Shown here piece by piece: positions 46,560 to 59,200 of a stretch of DNA of 64,000 bases. The DNA comes from Callaeas wilsoni (lineage: Eukaryota > Chordata > Aves > Passeriformes > Callaeidae). The notes beneath the pieces are model-generated. The model saw only the letters and a program-made list of their open reading frames with translations. It ran no database searches and was not told the DNA's origin. The stretch covers positions 1 through 64,000 of the forward strand of contig VWPU01003027.1 of the NCBI GenBank assembly GCA_013398955.1, given 5' to 3'. Every line of letters begins with the position of its first letter. Positions within the stretch are counted from its first letter, which is position 1. Both the position numbers and the translations under genes were made by a program.

Positions 46560-46572
46560 AGCCCCCTCGTGG
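46560..46572 (-). promoter_or_regulatory. CTCF-like motif, minus orientation
   Basis: The minus strand reads CCACGAGGGGGCT, close to the CTCF core CCASYAGRKGGC with one deviation. Confidence 0.4.
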
Positions 46573-46849
46573 CTCCTGCCACTGACAAGGTCCCACCGAA
46601 GGCACCCTTGGGGAGCTGCTGGGGGGCCCGCAGCACCTCTGCTGCAGGTTCTGTGCAGCTCCAGTGCTGGGGGGCAGCTAGAGTCACCTTGAGGATGTCA
46701 CTGGGGGGACAGGGCATGGAGGTGACAACAGAGACACTCAGGAGTCTGAACAGGGCAGACGGTCCCATACCAAAGCCATTTCCCTGCTTTGTAAGCCTAG
46801 GAGGAGATGAGTCCTTCAGTGGCTTTGCAGTCCCTGTCCTCGGAGCCTG

Positions 46850-47250
46850 CTGCACGGTGTGACAGTCGCAGGGGAGGTGGCCACAGCCCAGATCCGGAGC
46901 GCAGGAAAGGGAGGATATAGGGGCGTGGGAAAGAGGGGGTGTAAGAAAACGGGAAAAAGAAGGAAGGTGGAGATCGGGGGAGGAGGCTACACAAAGGTGG
47001 GAAAAAGGGGCTATGGGGTGATGGCAAAGGGTGTCTCTGTGGAGAAGAGGGGAGAGCGCTGGGAAGCGGCGTGCGGAGGCGGCGGGCAGGGCAGGGCTCG
47101 CTGCTGCGGGGCTGGGCACGCCCGGCTGTCCCACGGGGCCCCGAGTGCCACTAGATGGCACTTGGACCTCTGCGTGGGGCGGTCGCGGAGCGACACGGGG
47201 ATGCCCGGGATGCACTGGGCTCCGGGGGCTCTCAAAATGCTCTCTAGTGC
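46850..47250. promoter_or_regulatory. GC-rich, CpG-containing island without an adjacent gene
   Basis: The stretch is dense in CG dinucleotides, especially 47050-47200 (GCGGCGTGCGGAGGCGGCGG), unlike its surroundings. It may be an unannotated promoter or an insulator. No transcript evidence is available here. Confidence 0.45.
47148..47161 (+). promoter_or_regulatory. CTCF-like motif, plus orientation
   Basis: CCACTAGATGGCAC fits the CTCF core CCASYAGRKGGC at all positions and lies inside the GC-rich island. Confidence 0.5.
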
Positions 47251-47259
47251 ACTTCCCAC

Positions 47260-50200
47260 GGGTCATTCTTCCCTGGGGAGTGGATAAAGAGAAAATGTAG
47301 AGGTGAGACGGCTTTTGGGACAGGTACTTCCCTTCTGTCCCTGGGCTGTGCTGGCCCTCCTCCGGCACTTGCCCTGCAGAGAGGCTCATGCCACAGTCCT
47401 TTGCAAAGGTGACCTGCTGAGGTACCACACAGCATTCACTGGAAGGTACCTCAAAAAATCTAGTGCACTCTCAGCACAGCCCAGCGGTTGTTCAATAAAT
47501 CGATGCTTTGTTCAGCTGTGAGAGAAAATCAGATCCATAATGCTGTGGATGGAAATATTGAGCCCTTTTTCCTGTTTTCTGTCCCACCCTCTGTCTCTAT
47601 ATGCACACCGTGAGGTCATGGGAGGCACCCTGTCACAGCACGTTCACGACTGGCACGAGATGATCAGGATTGTTTCAGCAGCCAGACATTCCCCTCTCTG
47701 TTGAAACTGCGGGATGCTTGGGTGACCCCAAAAGGGTGCACAGAGGAAAAAAATGCATGTAACATTGAAATAAAACTAGAGAAACCAGGATGTTGTGTCA
47801 TATATTGGCCAAGTCAAATATATCTCTTCTCCTCTGGATCCCAGCTGCTGCATGAGTGGCTCCTGACAGCTGCCAGAGCTGTGACTTTGTGCTGCTGTGT
47901 AACGGTGTGTGCTGGGCCTGACTTAGGTGGATGTTTTGTCATTGCTCCCCTTTGTATTCCACTGCACGGGAAGCCCATGAGTGCTTTTGAGAGTGTGAGA
48001 CCTGAGGTGCTGAGGCATCCTCCACCTGACGGGATACAGGCTTGGCTGGGCCTACACTGCTGTTGAAGGCCAGGCACAGGACTTGTGTAGGGTTGAGGCA
48101 CTTAGTCCTCACAGAGACAAGCAGCAGAGCATCTCTTGCACACTTTTGAGAGAAAAAGACCTCTGAAATTTAGTTTGAGCAATCCAGGGAAAACCTGGGC
48201 TAGGAACAAGCTTTGAAACCTGGTCCTACCTCATAGCCTGATTCCCCACACCCTCCCCAGTCCAAGGGGGCACTTGGCATGAGAAGGGCTCTGTTTTCTA
48301 TCCCCAGGTGCCCAGACTCAGCATCCTTTGTTTGTTTGTCCAAGAACTTTTCCTGATGACAAATAATTCACTGGGGAGCTCTGGACTCTGTAAAGGTCAC
48401 ACCACAACCGATCCCTCTGTGCAAACCAGTGTTCTCTTAAGAGGCAGCGCACAGTTGTAACGCTTTCAGACAAGCCCAAATCGCTGTGATTTCCCCCTGA
48501 CAGAGCAGCTGTGAAATTGCAGTGGGACAGAGCATGGTGTGACTGAAGGGATTATGTGGGTGGCAGGGGATGATAGCAAATCCATGGTGCTGGAGGGGGC
48601 TGAGCTGTGCTCCCAAGCACAGATAATGTGAGCCAGCTGAGCTCAGTCAACAGTTTGTTTGCAGGACCTTGCTTTGCTGGAAAATAAAAAGAAAAGAAAA
48701 AGAAAAATTCCAGAGCATTGTTTCCTTCCCTTTTTTTCATTTCCAAAAGCTTGGCCTTGCTGAAGCTGGTGGGTATTGGACCATGACTGAGTCACTGCTG
48801 GCCCTGAATAGCACCAGCCCCTGCTCACATGCCCAGGGTTCACTGTGATTCCCTGTAGCTTGTAGCTCCCAGCATTCAGGTCTGCAGCCCTGCTCCAGGT
48901 GTGTCACTCTCTACCCTAAATGCAGCCTCTTTCTCCTCTTGGGAAGCCTGAAAATCAATGCCCTGGAGAACCCAAAACTTCCTGCTACAGAATGTCCATT
49001 TTTCCTCAGGACCAGTAGACCTTCTGAAGCTCCCCCAAGGGGAAGTCCTCTCTCTTGGGTGGCTGTAGTTACTTCTAGACATGGTGGTGGTGAGGATGTG
49101 GTGGATGTGGAAGCCTGCAGGTCTTTGTTAGCTGCTGCAATGAACAATCCTGTCCCTGAGAGTATTGTGTTGGGTCCACCTGCTCCATGGGGTCTAGGTT
49201 ATGATGGCACCAGGTAGGATGGTGATCGGGGAGCAATTTGTCATGAGTGGTGGCTCCTGATGGTGCCATTTGGTCCTTGGCGGAGCAGAGGTAGGCAGGC
49301 AATTTGCTGTGTGTCACTGCCCATGTGTGCCATGACCAACAAAAATTTATGCTTCAGGCCCCTGTCTGTGCCTGTGGTAGGAAGCATTTTTAAGGCTGGT
49401 ATGTCCTCACAATGTTGGCTATCTCAAGCAACACAGCCTGGAAAGAAAGTGACCCAAAGAAGGTCTGATGCATGGAGAAATGGCACCGTGACACTCACTG
49501 CTTCTGGGCTAGATGAAGCCAAAACTGATGGGAAAGCCCTGGTGCTGGGCTGGTTCAGTGAGGAGGGAGCTCGTACAGACATCTGTGCCAAGTGACTCAT
49601 TTCCGCCTGGCCACAAGGGGAAACTGCTGCTGCCAGCATGGAAACCCGCATGTTTACAGGGCCTTTCAGTCACTCCAGGCATCATCCCTCTTGCTTCCCA
49701 CTTCTGGAGTGGGACATGGCAGCTGGGTTGCTGAAGAGCTGTTAAGGCTGGAAGGCAAGGCAGGAGTAAGGGGATGTTGCAAGAAGAAGAAGGTGTCTCA
49801 GACACATCCTTTGACCATTCATACTGGTGCACACCGTGTTACTGCTGAGGAGACCCCCAGGCCCCCACAGCCACAGCGGGGTGTGTGCCTTTCACCTTTC
49901 ATGCAGTGTGACACCATGGCAGAGGCCTGATGTCCCCTACCTCAATTTCCCGGTGAGGATGACTGTCCAGGGCTGAGCCATTGGACACAAATACAAATGT
50001 CGAGGCCATTGTGCCACTAACTGGTAAATGTGCTTCCCAAACTGCTGCCTTTCATGTGGCCAACTGAAGGGCCAGCTGTCCCAGCCCTCCAAGCACCCTC
50101 ACCCAAGGAAAATTTGGATATTTAACCCTTCCACTGGGCATGCCTTGGAACAGAAATATGAAGACTGGAAACTCCTGGCTATGCCCAGAGAGGGAAGTAG

Positions 50201-53200
50201 AAGAGGACTCAGGGATTGAGGGATGCAGGAGAGGACTGGGAGCTGTTTGCCTGCTTCTGCTCTGCTCTGAGCCAGCTAGGGAGCTGTCATTCTTCATGAG
50301 GGCTTTGTGAGTGTTGCTGTGGAGGATTATAGACAAGCAGCAGCTCTGCCCTCATTACAACCCGTTAATCACCTGCCATGGGTCGTTAGGAGGTGTGCAG
50401 AATGGCAGGCAACGTTCTGTAGGCTGTAGGCTGGAGGTGAACACAGCTTATAGATCACATAGCTGGAGACAGGAGTGTGGGGGGTGGGGGGCTGATTTCA
50501 CCAACTGACCTGGCTCTATGAGACCCAGCAATGGGCTGTTAGTTATCTTCAGAATCTGTTGTGGCTTGTGCTTTTAGGGACAAGCACATTTACAATGTCA
50601 TTCTAATCACATCTTGGTTCTTACTCATGCTCCAACCGACCCCTCCAAGACATAAAAATTCAGCTGACGATGAGCCATGGGTCTGGGAAAAGAAGAAGGT
50701 TGTTAGTCCCGAGGGCAGCAGTGGGCAGAGAGGGATAGTGCCCTGGGCTGGATTTGCGGAGAGCAACTTCTGCATTATTCATTCATGAGTGAGCTCTTTG
50801 GGGGTGTATTTGAGCACAAAAATTGATATTGAACATTTGTAGCTTCACAAATTGATTGCACACAGGTGATTTCAGTTGCTGTCAGGACGTGGCCACTTCT
50901 GGGGCAGAGTACAGGTACCCAGAGCACCTTACCGGTGCAGGGGAGAGGCGGGGGCAGACTGGGGAGGGGAGAAGTCTGAAGCCAGTGTCTGCCTGAGGCA
51001 CCATCAGGCAGTGACCCAGACACAGTGTGCCCTTGCTTACAGACAGAAGAAATTTAAGCATCAGTTTTACACCTCAGGGAAAGCTCTGCAGCCTCAGGGC
51101 ATGGCTTAGGACTGTGCTCCCATCTCAGAGCAGGGTGCTGAGCATGGCTGGAAGCCGGGGGTTAATGGTGCTTGCTGATCTGACACAGGTGCACTGGTTT
51201 TGCCTTCAGACCCATTAGAAACTGCATAAATAGCTACCGAGAAGCTGCGAGTTCTTTTATTATTCTAAACCTTGGGAAGACTTTCTTTCGCCATGATTTC
51301 TTTGCTCGGTCTCCCTCCTCTGCTGTTTCCATCAGGCTTGGGGCACACAGGAGTGTGAGAAGCTGCTCAGAAAGCCGAGGGATGCAGTTTGGGTGAGATA
51401 CGGTGTGCCTGGTCCTTAGGAAAGCCTGGTGATGCTGGTGGGGGCACCTGTGACCTCCTGCAAGAGAAGGATGTAGGCTTGACTTGCCAAGGAGGACTTC
51501 CTTGCAAGCCAGCTATGTCCAATTTCTCCTTAATGGTGTCTTTTAGCATTTGTGAGGGCTGAGCTGGGACTCCCAAACCTTTGTTTGGCTCTCAGTCTGG
51601 GCTCCCTGGGGAAAGCCAGTCTGTGGTGAGTGGAGGCCAGAGGGTACAATGTGCAGGGGATAAGCTGTGTCTATAGCTAGCGTAGGTGGGTGAAGATTCT
51701 GTGTGCTACCGTGCTATAAACAGTAATAAAGATACCAAACCCACACAGACAGGCCTCTGATGAGACTCCAGCAGCCTTTACAGAGACTGAGGAACCATCC
51801 AGCTGCCTCCAGCAGGTGCTGGTGGTGAGATATGCTTCATGTCTCATCACTGCTGGGGAAGTGCTGACAAGAGAAACAAAAGATGTGAGCAGGGATGGAG
51901 AAGGAGAAGCTGGATGGAAAATGTGACTTTAGATCCATTTCCAAGTGAGAATAATCTTGAATATATTAGAAGACTGCAAGGGGAGGGGTTGGCCCACTCA
52001 TTTGGATCACCCCACAGCAGCACTGGAGCACGATGGGCTCTTGGTGTAGTCAATAAGAGCATCCAGTTTGGACTGTGCATCCGTGGAGTGACTCCAGCAA
52101 ACACTTGTGCACTAGTGCTGTGAGCAAATCTGAGCTGAATCCCAGCTCCTGGGCCACTTAGTGCTGGAACTGTCAGCCTGGGAATGTCCTGTACCTTCCT
52201 CTGAAGCAACTAACTCTGGGAACAGGGTGATGAAGGAGGGCATAGCATGGGGTGGCTGTCACTTCCAGCCTGTCCCATCTGCTTTGTGCTAAGGTCAGAA
52301 ATGTTTTGTGGTTCTTTTGTTTGGTTGGTTTTTGGAGTCTTTCTTTCACCCCCCACCTGCGTAATTTCGTCTATAAAATGCTGAAGTGTCAGTTGGGATG
52401 AAGTCCTGCCTTTCATTTTCTGTTTCTGCTTAAATTAATACTGATGTTGTGTTTATCTTTATTTAATATTCATGATGATAAAAGACTTGGAATCATTCAC
52501 TTTTAATTACATGCTTCTCATAGAAACAGCCTAGTGCAATTAGGGGCCTTCTAGTGCATGAAAGAAAAACAAAGTTTTTGCTTCCCCTTCCAGAAGTGCC
52601 AAGAGGTGTTCCCAGGGGTATCCCCTTTCCCACTGGTGGCCTGTGAGCAGAAGCTTCTGTGTTGGACTCCTCTGGGCTGTGCTGTTAAGGAGTCTACAAC
52701 ACTTGGTGACCATTTGCAGCCCTCTGACGTGGGGTGGTGTCTGGGAGAGATGGGAAAGAGGCAAATGTGCAGTTTCATTGGACAGGGATAGGTGGCTTTG
52801 AATGCAAGGAAAAGCAGCTGGGGTTTCCCAGGTGGGGGGTTGTGATGTGGCAGTTCCATCCCTATCCTTGCAGCAGCCCCGCTGTGTGTGGGGGAATTGG
52901 ACCCCTTGTGCTCTCCACCCTCCCTTCTGGCTGGGCACGTGTCCTTGTGCAGCTCAGAGAGTCTGCCTCTTCTCCCCCAGCAATAACAGCCACTTAAATC
53001 AAATCTGGGAAAATGACCATGGAGTGATGCCTTGATAGCAAGGCAATGACCAGCTCTCCTCTTTAGCACTCAGACAGCATTTCTTCTCACTCCCATTACA
53101 TTATCCATGAGAGAATTGTTATATTGAGCCGTGCAAATTGTCCAGGAGCTTCTACTGGGAGCCTGAACCTTTTCTGACACATAAAGCCAATCTGTCTGAG

Positions 53201-56200
53201 TGTGCCTAATGATCAGACATGGTCTGGCTGTCAGCATCTCTTTTGGCAGCTGGGGCAGTGGTGGCTTCTGCCCTTGGTGTGGCTGGTGACAGGAGGCAGC
53301 AAACCTGAGGAATTCCTGTGGACTGTAACAACTCTTCTGCTGTCTCAGAGCTGGGTTTTCACAAGTCTTTGAAAATTTGAGCCCTTAAGAGTTAGATGTC
53401 AGCACCCTACATGGAAACATCCCATGTTACAGCTCTGGAGACTCCTGTGCCAAACAACTTTCTGTTCTTGGGCTGCCTTTTGGTGAGGAATCAAATGTTG
53501 TTGGTCACATCCTGCTCAAAACCAGCTGATTGCTGCCTGGGGCTTTCTCATGTTCAGTGGCTGTTTCCAGCAGCGATGTCCTTTGGCTGAGACAACACCT
53601 TAATGAGGAGCTCCTTTAAAGTCTGTGCTCTGTTGTGCTCAGGCAGGGCTGAGTGCAACAGGCCGATCATTTTCACCCTGTAAAATGTACATCATTCCAT
53701 TTTACATAGGGGATAATCATTGCAGAACTGACTCTTATTTTCATCCTTTTCCTGCTGTAATTACTATCCCCCTGCTGATGCCTGAGCCGATGTCTGTGCA
53801 TGATGAGTGAAAATTTAAACTGCCCCGGGTGATGGGACATAGACCTTGCTGAAAAATTTAAATGTCTTGTATCCAGAGAAGGCTGGCCCATAAATAAAGG
53901 ATGAAGTCTCCACTGCAGGAGGGGGAGAGCTAGTGCAGCTCCCGATTTAACACCTTCCTGCCCGCCTCCATCCATGCTTGGAGCTGTGGTTCTTCTCCTT
54001 GCTGAAATCTGGGAACTTGTAGGAGCCCCAAGGTGACAGGGGCTGGAGACCCGGAGCTAGGAGGCCTGGCTGAGTCACTGTGTGTGGTTTAAGGAAGCCT
54101 TGGATTTAGGAGTAAATTGAAAGCAACCATCCTGAGCTTAAGTGGGCACGTTGATCCATTTAGCCTAAGAGCTAAAGCTGCTGGTACCTGTGGAGCAGAG
54201 AGGCTTAGCTAGAGCAGAAGTAATAGGCCAGTTTTCTTCATTGAAAAATGAGGAATACAAGTAATTAATCTCCTTGCGACATGGAGGGGATGCTGAGGGA
54301 GAGTGACTATAACATGCTATGAGCACTAGCATGAATAACCCACTATCCCTTAAAAGGTCAGTGATTTTTGAGTTTTACAGTGGAGAACTGTTTCTATTCC
54401 CACATCTCTTCAGAGGTATTTTACACTCTTAATTTGCAGATCAGCCCAGACAGTCACAGATGAAATGACAGTTTGGTGAAAAATCTCTCCCAGTAGTAAG
54501 TTGCTGTTTCTGTGTGTTACTGACTGTGCTGCTGAGTTCACAGTAAAGAACAGGAGTTGGAGACCTATGGCATCATCAGGTCTGACTCCCTTGTGTCACA
54601 CGCACAACATCACATAGACTTCAGGGATCCCTCCCCCATCTTCTGCTCAAGGCAAGGGCTCATCCAGAGCACAAACATTAGGGTCAGTCTCCTCTGGGAC
54701 ATCTGTCCTCAGTCCACAATGATTTAAGCAGTAGCACGGAGGAGGAAATTGTGTGGGATGGACCAATGTTTCAGGAGGAGGCAGTGACTCTTCTTACCTC
54801 CCAGGTGGTAATTTGCTCTGAATGTGAAATCTCCCATTTCCAGCTTCATGTCCCAGGAATGAGATAAAGGGCTTGGCCTCCTGTCTCTCACCCCAGCACC
54901 AGGCACCTTTAGCCAATTGACAGTCTCAAAGATGTTAAATTCCTCTTCAGTTCAATGAGAGATGGAAGAGAAAGACCCAAATTGTTCTCTCCAAGGGGTG
55001 AACTCAACAGCATCAGACATGTGAGAATCCACTTGGGAAAGTCCCTGAAAAGCCCCCTTCATGTCTCTGCTGTCTGTGGAAGACTAGGTGTGAGCAAGTG
55101 AGATGCAGCTGCAGACAAGTTAAAAGCTGTGCTTAGATGGCTCTGTGGCACCTCCTGCCATTGGCCCTTGGGGGTGGGGAGAGGGAGTAAGACAGGCAGG
55201 ATGGAATATTTGCTTCCATTAACATGGGTAATTACTTTGTCATTCCCTTTTCAGAGCTGGGTGCAGTGAGCTGTGCAGAGCGGATGGAAATTGCATTGGC
55301 ACAACTTGGGGGCGATGCAGAAATTAGCTAAACTGCCAGGACATGCTTCACTGGGGTCCCATGGAGGTGGGTGCCTCCTCTGTAGTGGGTGTGCTAAAAC
55401 AACATCTTATGGCGTGGTATGGGATCACAGGGATAGGGAGGAGCTCATTCCTGGGGCTTGCTTCTTAAGGAGGTCTGTGTGGGTTCTTCCAATTAACCCA
55501 TTACACTTAATTAGTAAGAGCTCCCTGTGGAGGCCGACAGGTAACAAACTTGGGGGTTGGTCCTTATTAGCTCTGAGTTAGGATATTGGATGGGGAAGTG
55601 CAGGTTGCTCTGGAATTTGCTGTCCGAATCCTGGAGAGACTCTGCTCCCATCTCCTGAGTGTCCCTGTCCCCGAGGCAGGCAGTGTCACACAGACCATGT
55701 CAGCACTGTGTTCTCTGCAAGGTGTTTCTGGGAGGTGGCCCATGCACTTCCCAGGACTGAAGGCGCTCTGGATTTTGTAGGATCGCCTCATGGGCCACAG
55801 GTTTTTTTGTTTACAGGCCTTCTTTAGAGGGAAACTCTCAGAAAAGGAGTGTTACCCCCAGAGAGCGACCAGCAAAGCTCATGTTGGTGGCTTGGGGGCT
55901 CTGTAACAGTCTGGTGGAGGTGACCAGAGATGCCTGTCTGTTCCATTTTCCTGCATTCCAGCTATTTTTTTGTGCTGAAGACTTTGGATGGAGGTTTTCT
56001 AAAGGCCAGAACAGTCTATCCTGCTCTGTTCCAGCTGTGTTCTGCCTGCAGCAAGTAGTTTGTGATCGTTGTTTTTCTTGCCTTCTACTGCCTGTTCCCA
56101 CCTCTCCATTGTGGCCCCTCTTCCCCCAGGCACAGTGAGGAAGCCCTTTCATTTTGCAGCTGTACTGTGGAGAAACAAGGAACTCTGAGTTTGTATCAAT

Positions 56201-59200
56201 TTTGAAGAAATAGATATTTTGATTGTCAAGTCAATCCCAGATTATTTTGGGCGAATGCAGTTTGACAGACCATTATTCTGAAAGGACATGGATCATTTAA
56301 CCAAGCCTAATTGCCTCTGTGTGACAATTAGTCACTCAGGCTGAGGAGGAATTGGTGCCACCATCATTTTGTATTTAGGAGCTAGTGCCTAAATCTAATG
56401 AAAGTGTTTGAGTCAGAACTTTTATGTGCATACATTCATTATGATGCAAAATTGGACATATCTCCTCCTGGGAGTGGGCAAGAGTTTGTGTGAGAGTGTG
56501 ATTGCTGTTGCAAAGGTGAAAGGAAGTGCTGAGGATTTGGGAGAGGAGAACGAGGTTTCCAAGTGCCTCCTTGGCTGGAGATATGGAGGGCTGCTCCTGC
56601 AGGTATGGAGAGGGGTGCTCAGTGCCAATTTTGGCTCTGAGATACAATTAACCTCCTGGCAAATGTGATAGGCTCCTCTTTGCAGTACAAACCTAGTGGA
56701 GGGAGGAAAACAGCCAAAGGTCTGGAGAAGGGAAAAGTTCCACAGTCCTTGGACTGCTCTATAACCTGGTGGAGTCACCTTTAAAAGCAAGAAGCTTGAG
56801 ACCAGGGGTGCAAGGCTGCTCCTCAGGATGAGGTGCCAGACTCTGTCTTTAATTTCCAGGGGGTAAATGATGCTCTATGGTTGTGTCCTGGCAATGCTCA
56901 GGGTTATACAGCAGGAGTAAGGGCTTGCAAGCTTCCACTGCCACCCCATAGCGTATTATGTGATACCAAGGTGGTTTATTTGCTATTTACACTTTAAATG
57001 TGTCAGGTAAATCTTGCTAGAGGCTCTCAGTTGTCTCCTGTGTCGAGTTCAATGGTGGGAATGTTTTGGGAAGGGAAGGTGGGAGGGCAGTGCTCCTTTG
57101 CTTCAGGTACCACAGGCACTGGAATGCCACTGCAGAATTGGAGGGTGGCAAGTGTTTTCTGGGAACTTGCCCTCCTGTCCTACAAAGCCCAAAGTTTCAA
57201 AAGTCTTTCAGTTTCTCAGAGAACTGCAGACTGTCAGCTGAACGTCGTAAGTGAGCAAAGGAGCCAGGAAATGAACTTCTCCATGAAACAAAAATCAAAC
57301 TGACTCATTTGTTTTCAAGGTTCTTTACCCCAGCAAAATGAAAGCCATAATCACACAGGCGAAATAGGAAGATAAATTGGGTGTTATTTCAAGTATCGCT
57401 TGCTCACATAATTTTATTGTGATGTTTGCAAGAATGGGTATTTGTTCCAAAGCTTTGGAATCTGGATTCAGACAGATTCTTGTTACTCTAAGCTTTTAGT
57501 AAAAAAAAGGATGTTTTATGCCTCATAATCATAGAACACAGCTTGAAAATTGTGGTCTGAGATTGACTTCAGAAGCTCAGCAACCAGAAAGTGAGTAAAG
57601 AGAACTCAGAGGACACTTTGTCAGATTCAGGCCAGGAGGCCTTGCCTTCGAACACCTCTGCCACAATGCAGTACAGATAATGAATGTGTCTCAATGTCTG
57701 GGGACATCGAGGTGTTGGATGTGTGAGCTGATTGTGACCGAACCAGGCTCCTGGAGAGCTCATTTGTCTGCAGTTTCTCTGCTGCTTGAACTTATTGGGA
57801 ACAGGGGAACAGGGTGTGTGGGTTATTTGTCTCACTGAACGGGGGAAGGACTTGGCACTGACATCAGGGGAAGATGCTGTGGGAGCTGTCAGACCCTCTG
57901 ACCACTGAATTTCTGATTTTATTATGCCCCAATGCTGTCGTCAGATGAACGAGGTGAGTTGGATGAAACTCCTGCTCCTCCTCTGAACAGCTTTGACAGC
58001 TGCTCTGATGGAAACAAAACTGCATTGGCCTCTCTCCTGTTTTGATCAAGACAAATGTTTCCATACTTTCAGACACCCAAACACACAGTCTCCTAATGAC
58101 AGTGAATTTTAGGGACATATCAGGCAGTCTGTGTGTGAGTTGGAAAGCAGGGAAACATCAGGGGAGATGTGGGTCTAACATAATCTTTCCATGCTCTTGA
58201 GAAACCAAGTACCTCGACTCACTGTGGCTTTAGGGGAAGACAGTGAAGGGGAGACAGGATCGGTGTGGTACAGTTAAGGTAAGATTATGGCAGGCTCTCT
58301 CACATCTCCATCCCACTCCCAATAGATGGATGCCCATCACAAGAGGACCCTGGTGTTACACACGCCATTTGGTAACTGCCTGAGCCAAGTGAAGCCCTGG
58401 ATGGCTGCTAATGTGCCTTGCAGAGCTGTGTCCCCTCTTCATTATTAATGTTTAAATCCTGTTCAGAAGCACAGCAATTAATTTTGTTGTTGCCTTGGTG
58501 CTGAGGAGCCAGCACAGATAATGTTGAATATTCCTGGGGGCAAAAGTCTGTCTGAAAACACCTGCCACTCCACTCAGCTGCTGTCCTCATCCACACTGTC
58601 CAGGAGGAGCTGGACTCAGGTCCTTTGGTGCAGATGCTGCTGGTCAGAGAAGGTCTGCTTCAATGAAGAAGGGACAAATGTCTCAGTGAATGCAGAGGAT
58701 GAAATGTTTTATCTTGTCCCTGGCCTGCTTTTATTTCCTCCCCTATAACTTGTTCTGTGCTGTTTTGGGCATTGTCCTGCCTTAACTTGCCTATGGTGCT
58801 TTTTCTGAGGGGGTGGCTGTCACCTGTCACTCCAAAGTGTCACAGCAGAGATTATTTCAGAGCAGAATAGTTATAAAGTAGCAACAAGAAGGAGCTGGGG
58901 TTTCAAGAAATAATCCCAGCAGTCTTTGGGGGAAATTCTAGCAATTATTTTGCCCAAACCAAAGGGAGAAAACGTCGAAGAAACAAGGTAATATTCAGCA
59001 GGAGGAAGCAAAAATTTGTCTGATATGTCGATGCTCCCTGGCTGGTTCTGTCCAAGTGGTCCATGTTCCTCAGATGTAGCCCAGCTTGTCTGGGCTCCAT
59101 GGCTGTAACAGAAGACGCTCTCAGCCCTGTAACAATCTAGTACCAACCAATAATCAGCTTCACTCTCTTTTCAGTATTTTAAAACTGAGTTTGGCTGGGT

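Noticed and set aside
46097..47428. 443-codon open frame on the minus strand, the longest in the window
   Set aside because: It runs through a GC-rich island, is rich in Pro, Ser and His, shows no domain or signal peptide, and overlaps a CTCF-like motif. GC-rich DNA lacks stops by chance. RNA or cross-species frame conservation would be needed to revive it.
57523..57540. AATCATAGAACAC, considered as a CR1 3' end
   Set aside because: A single copy of the motif with no adjoining CR1 body.
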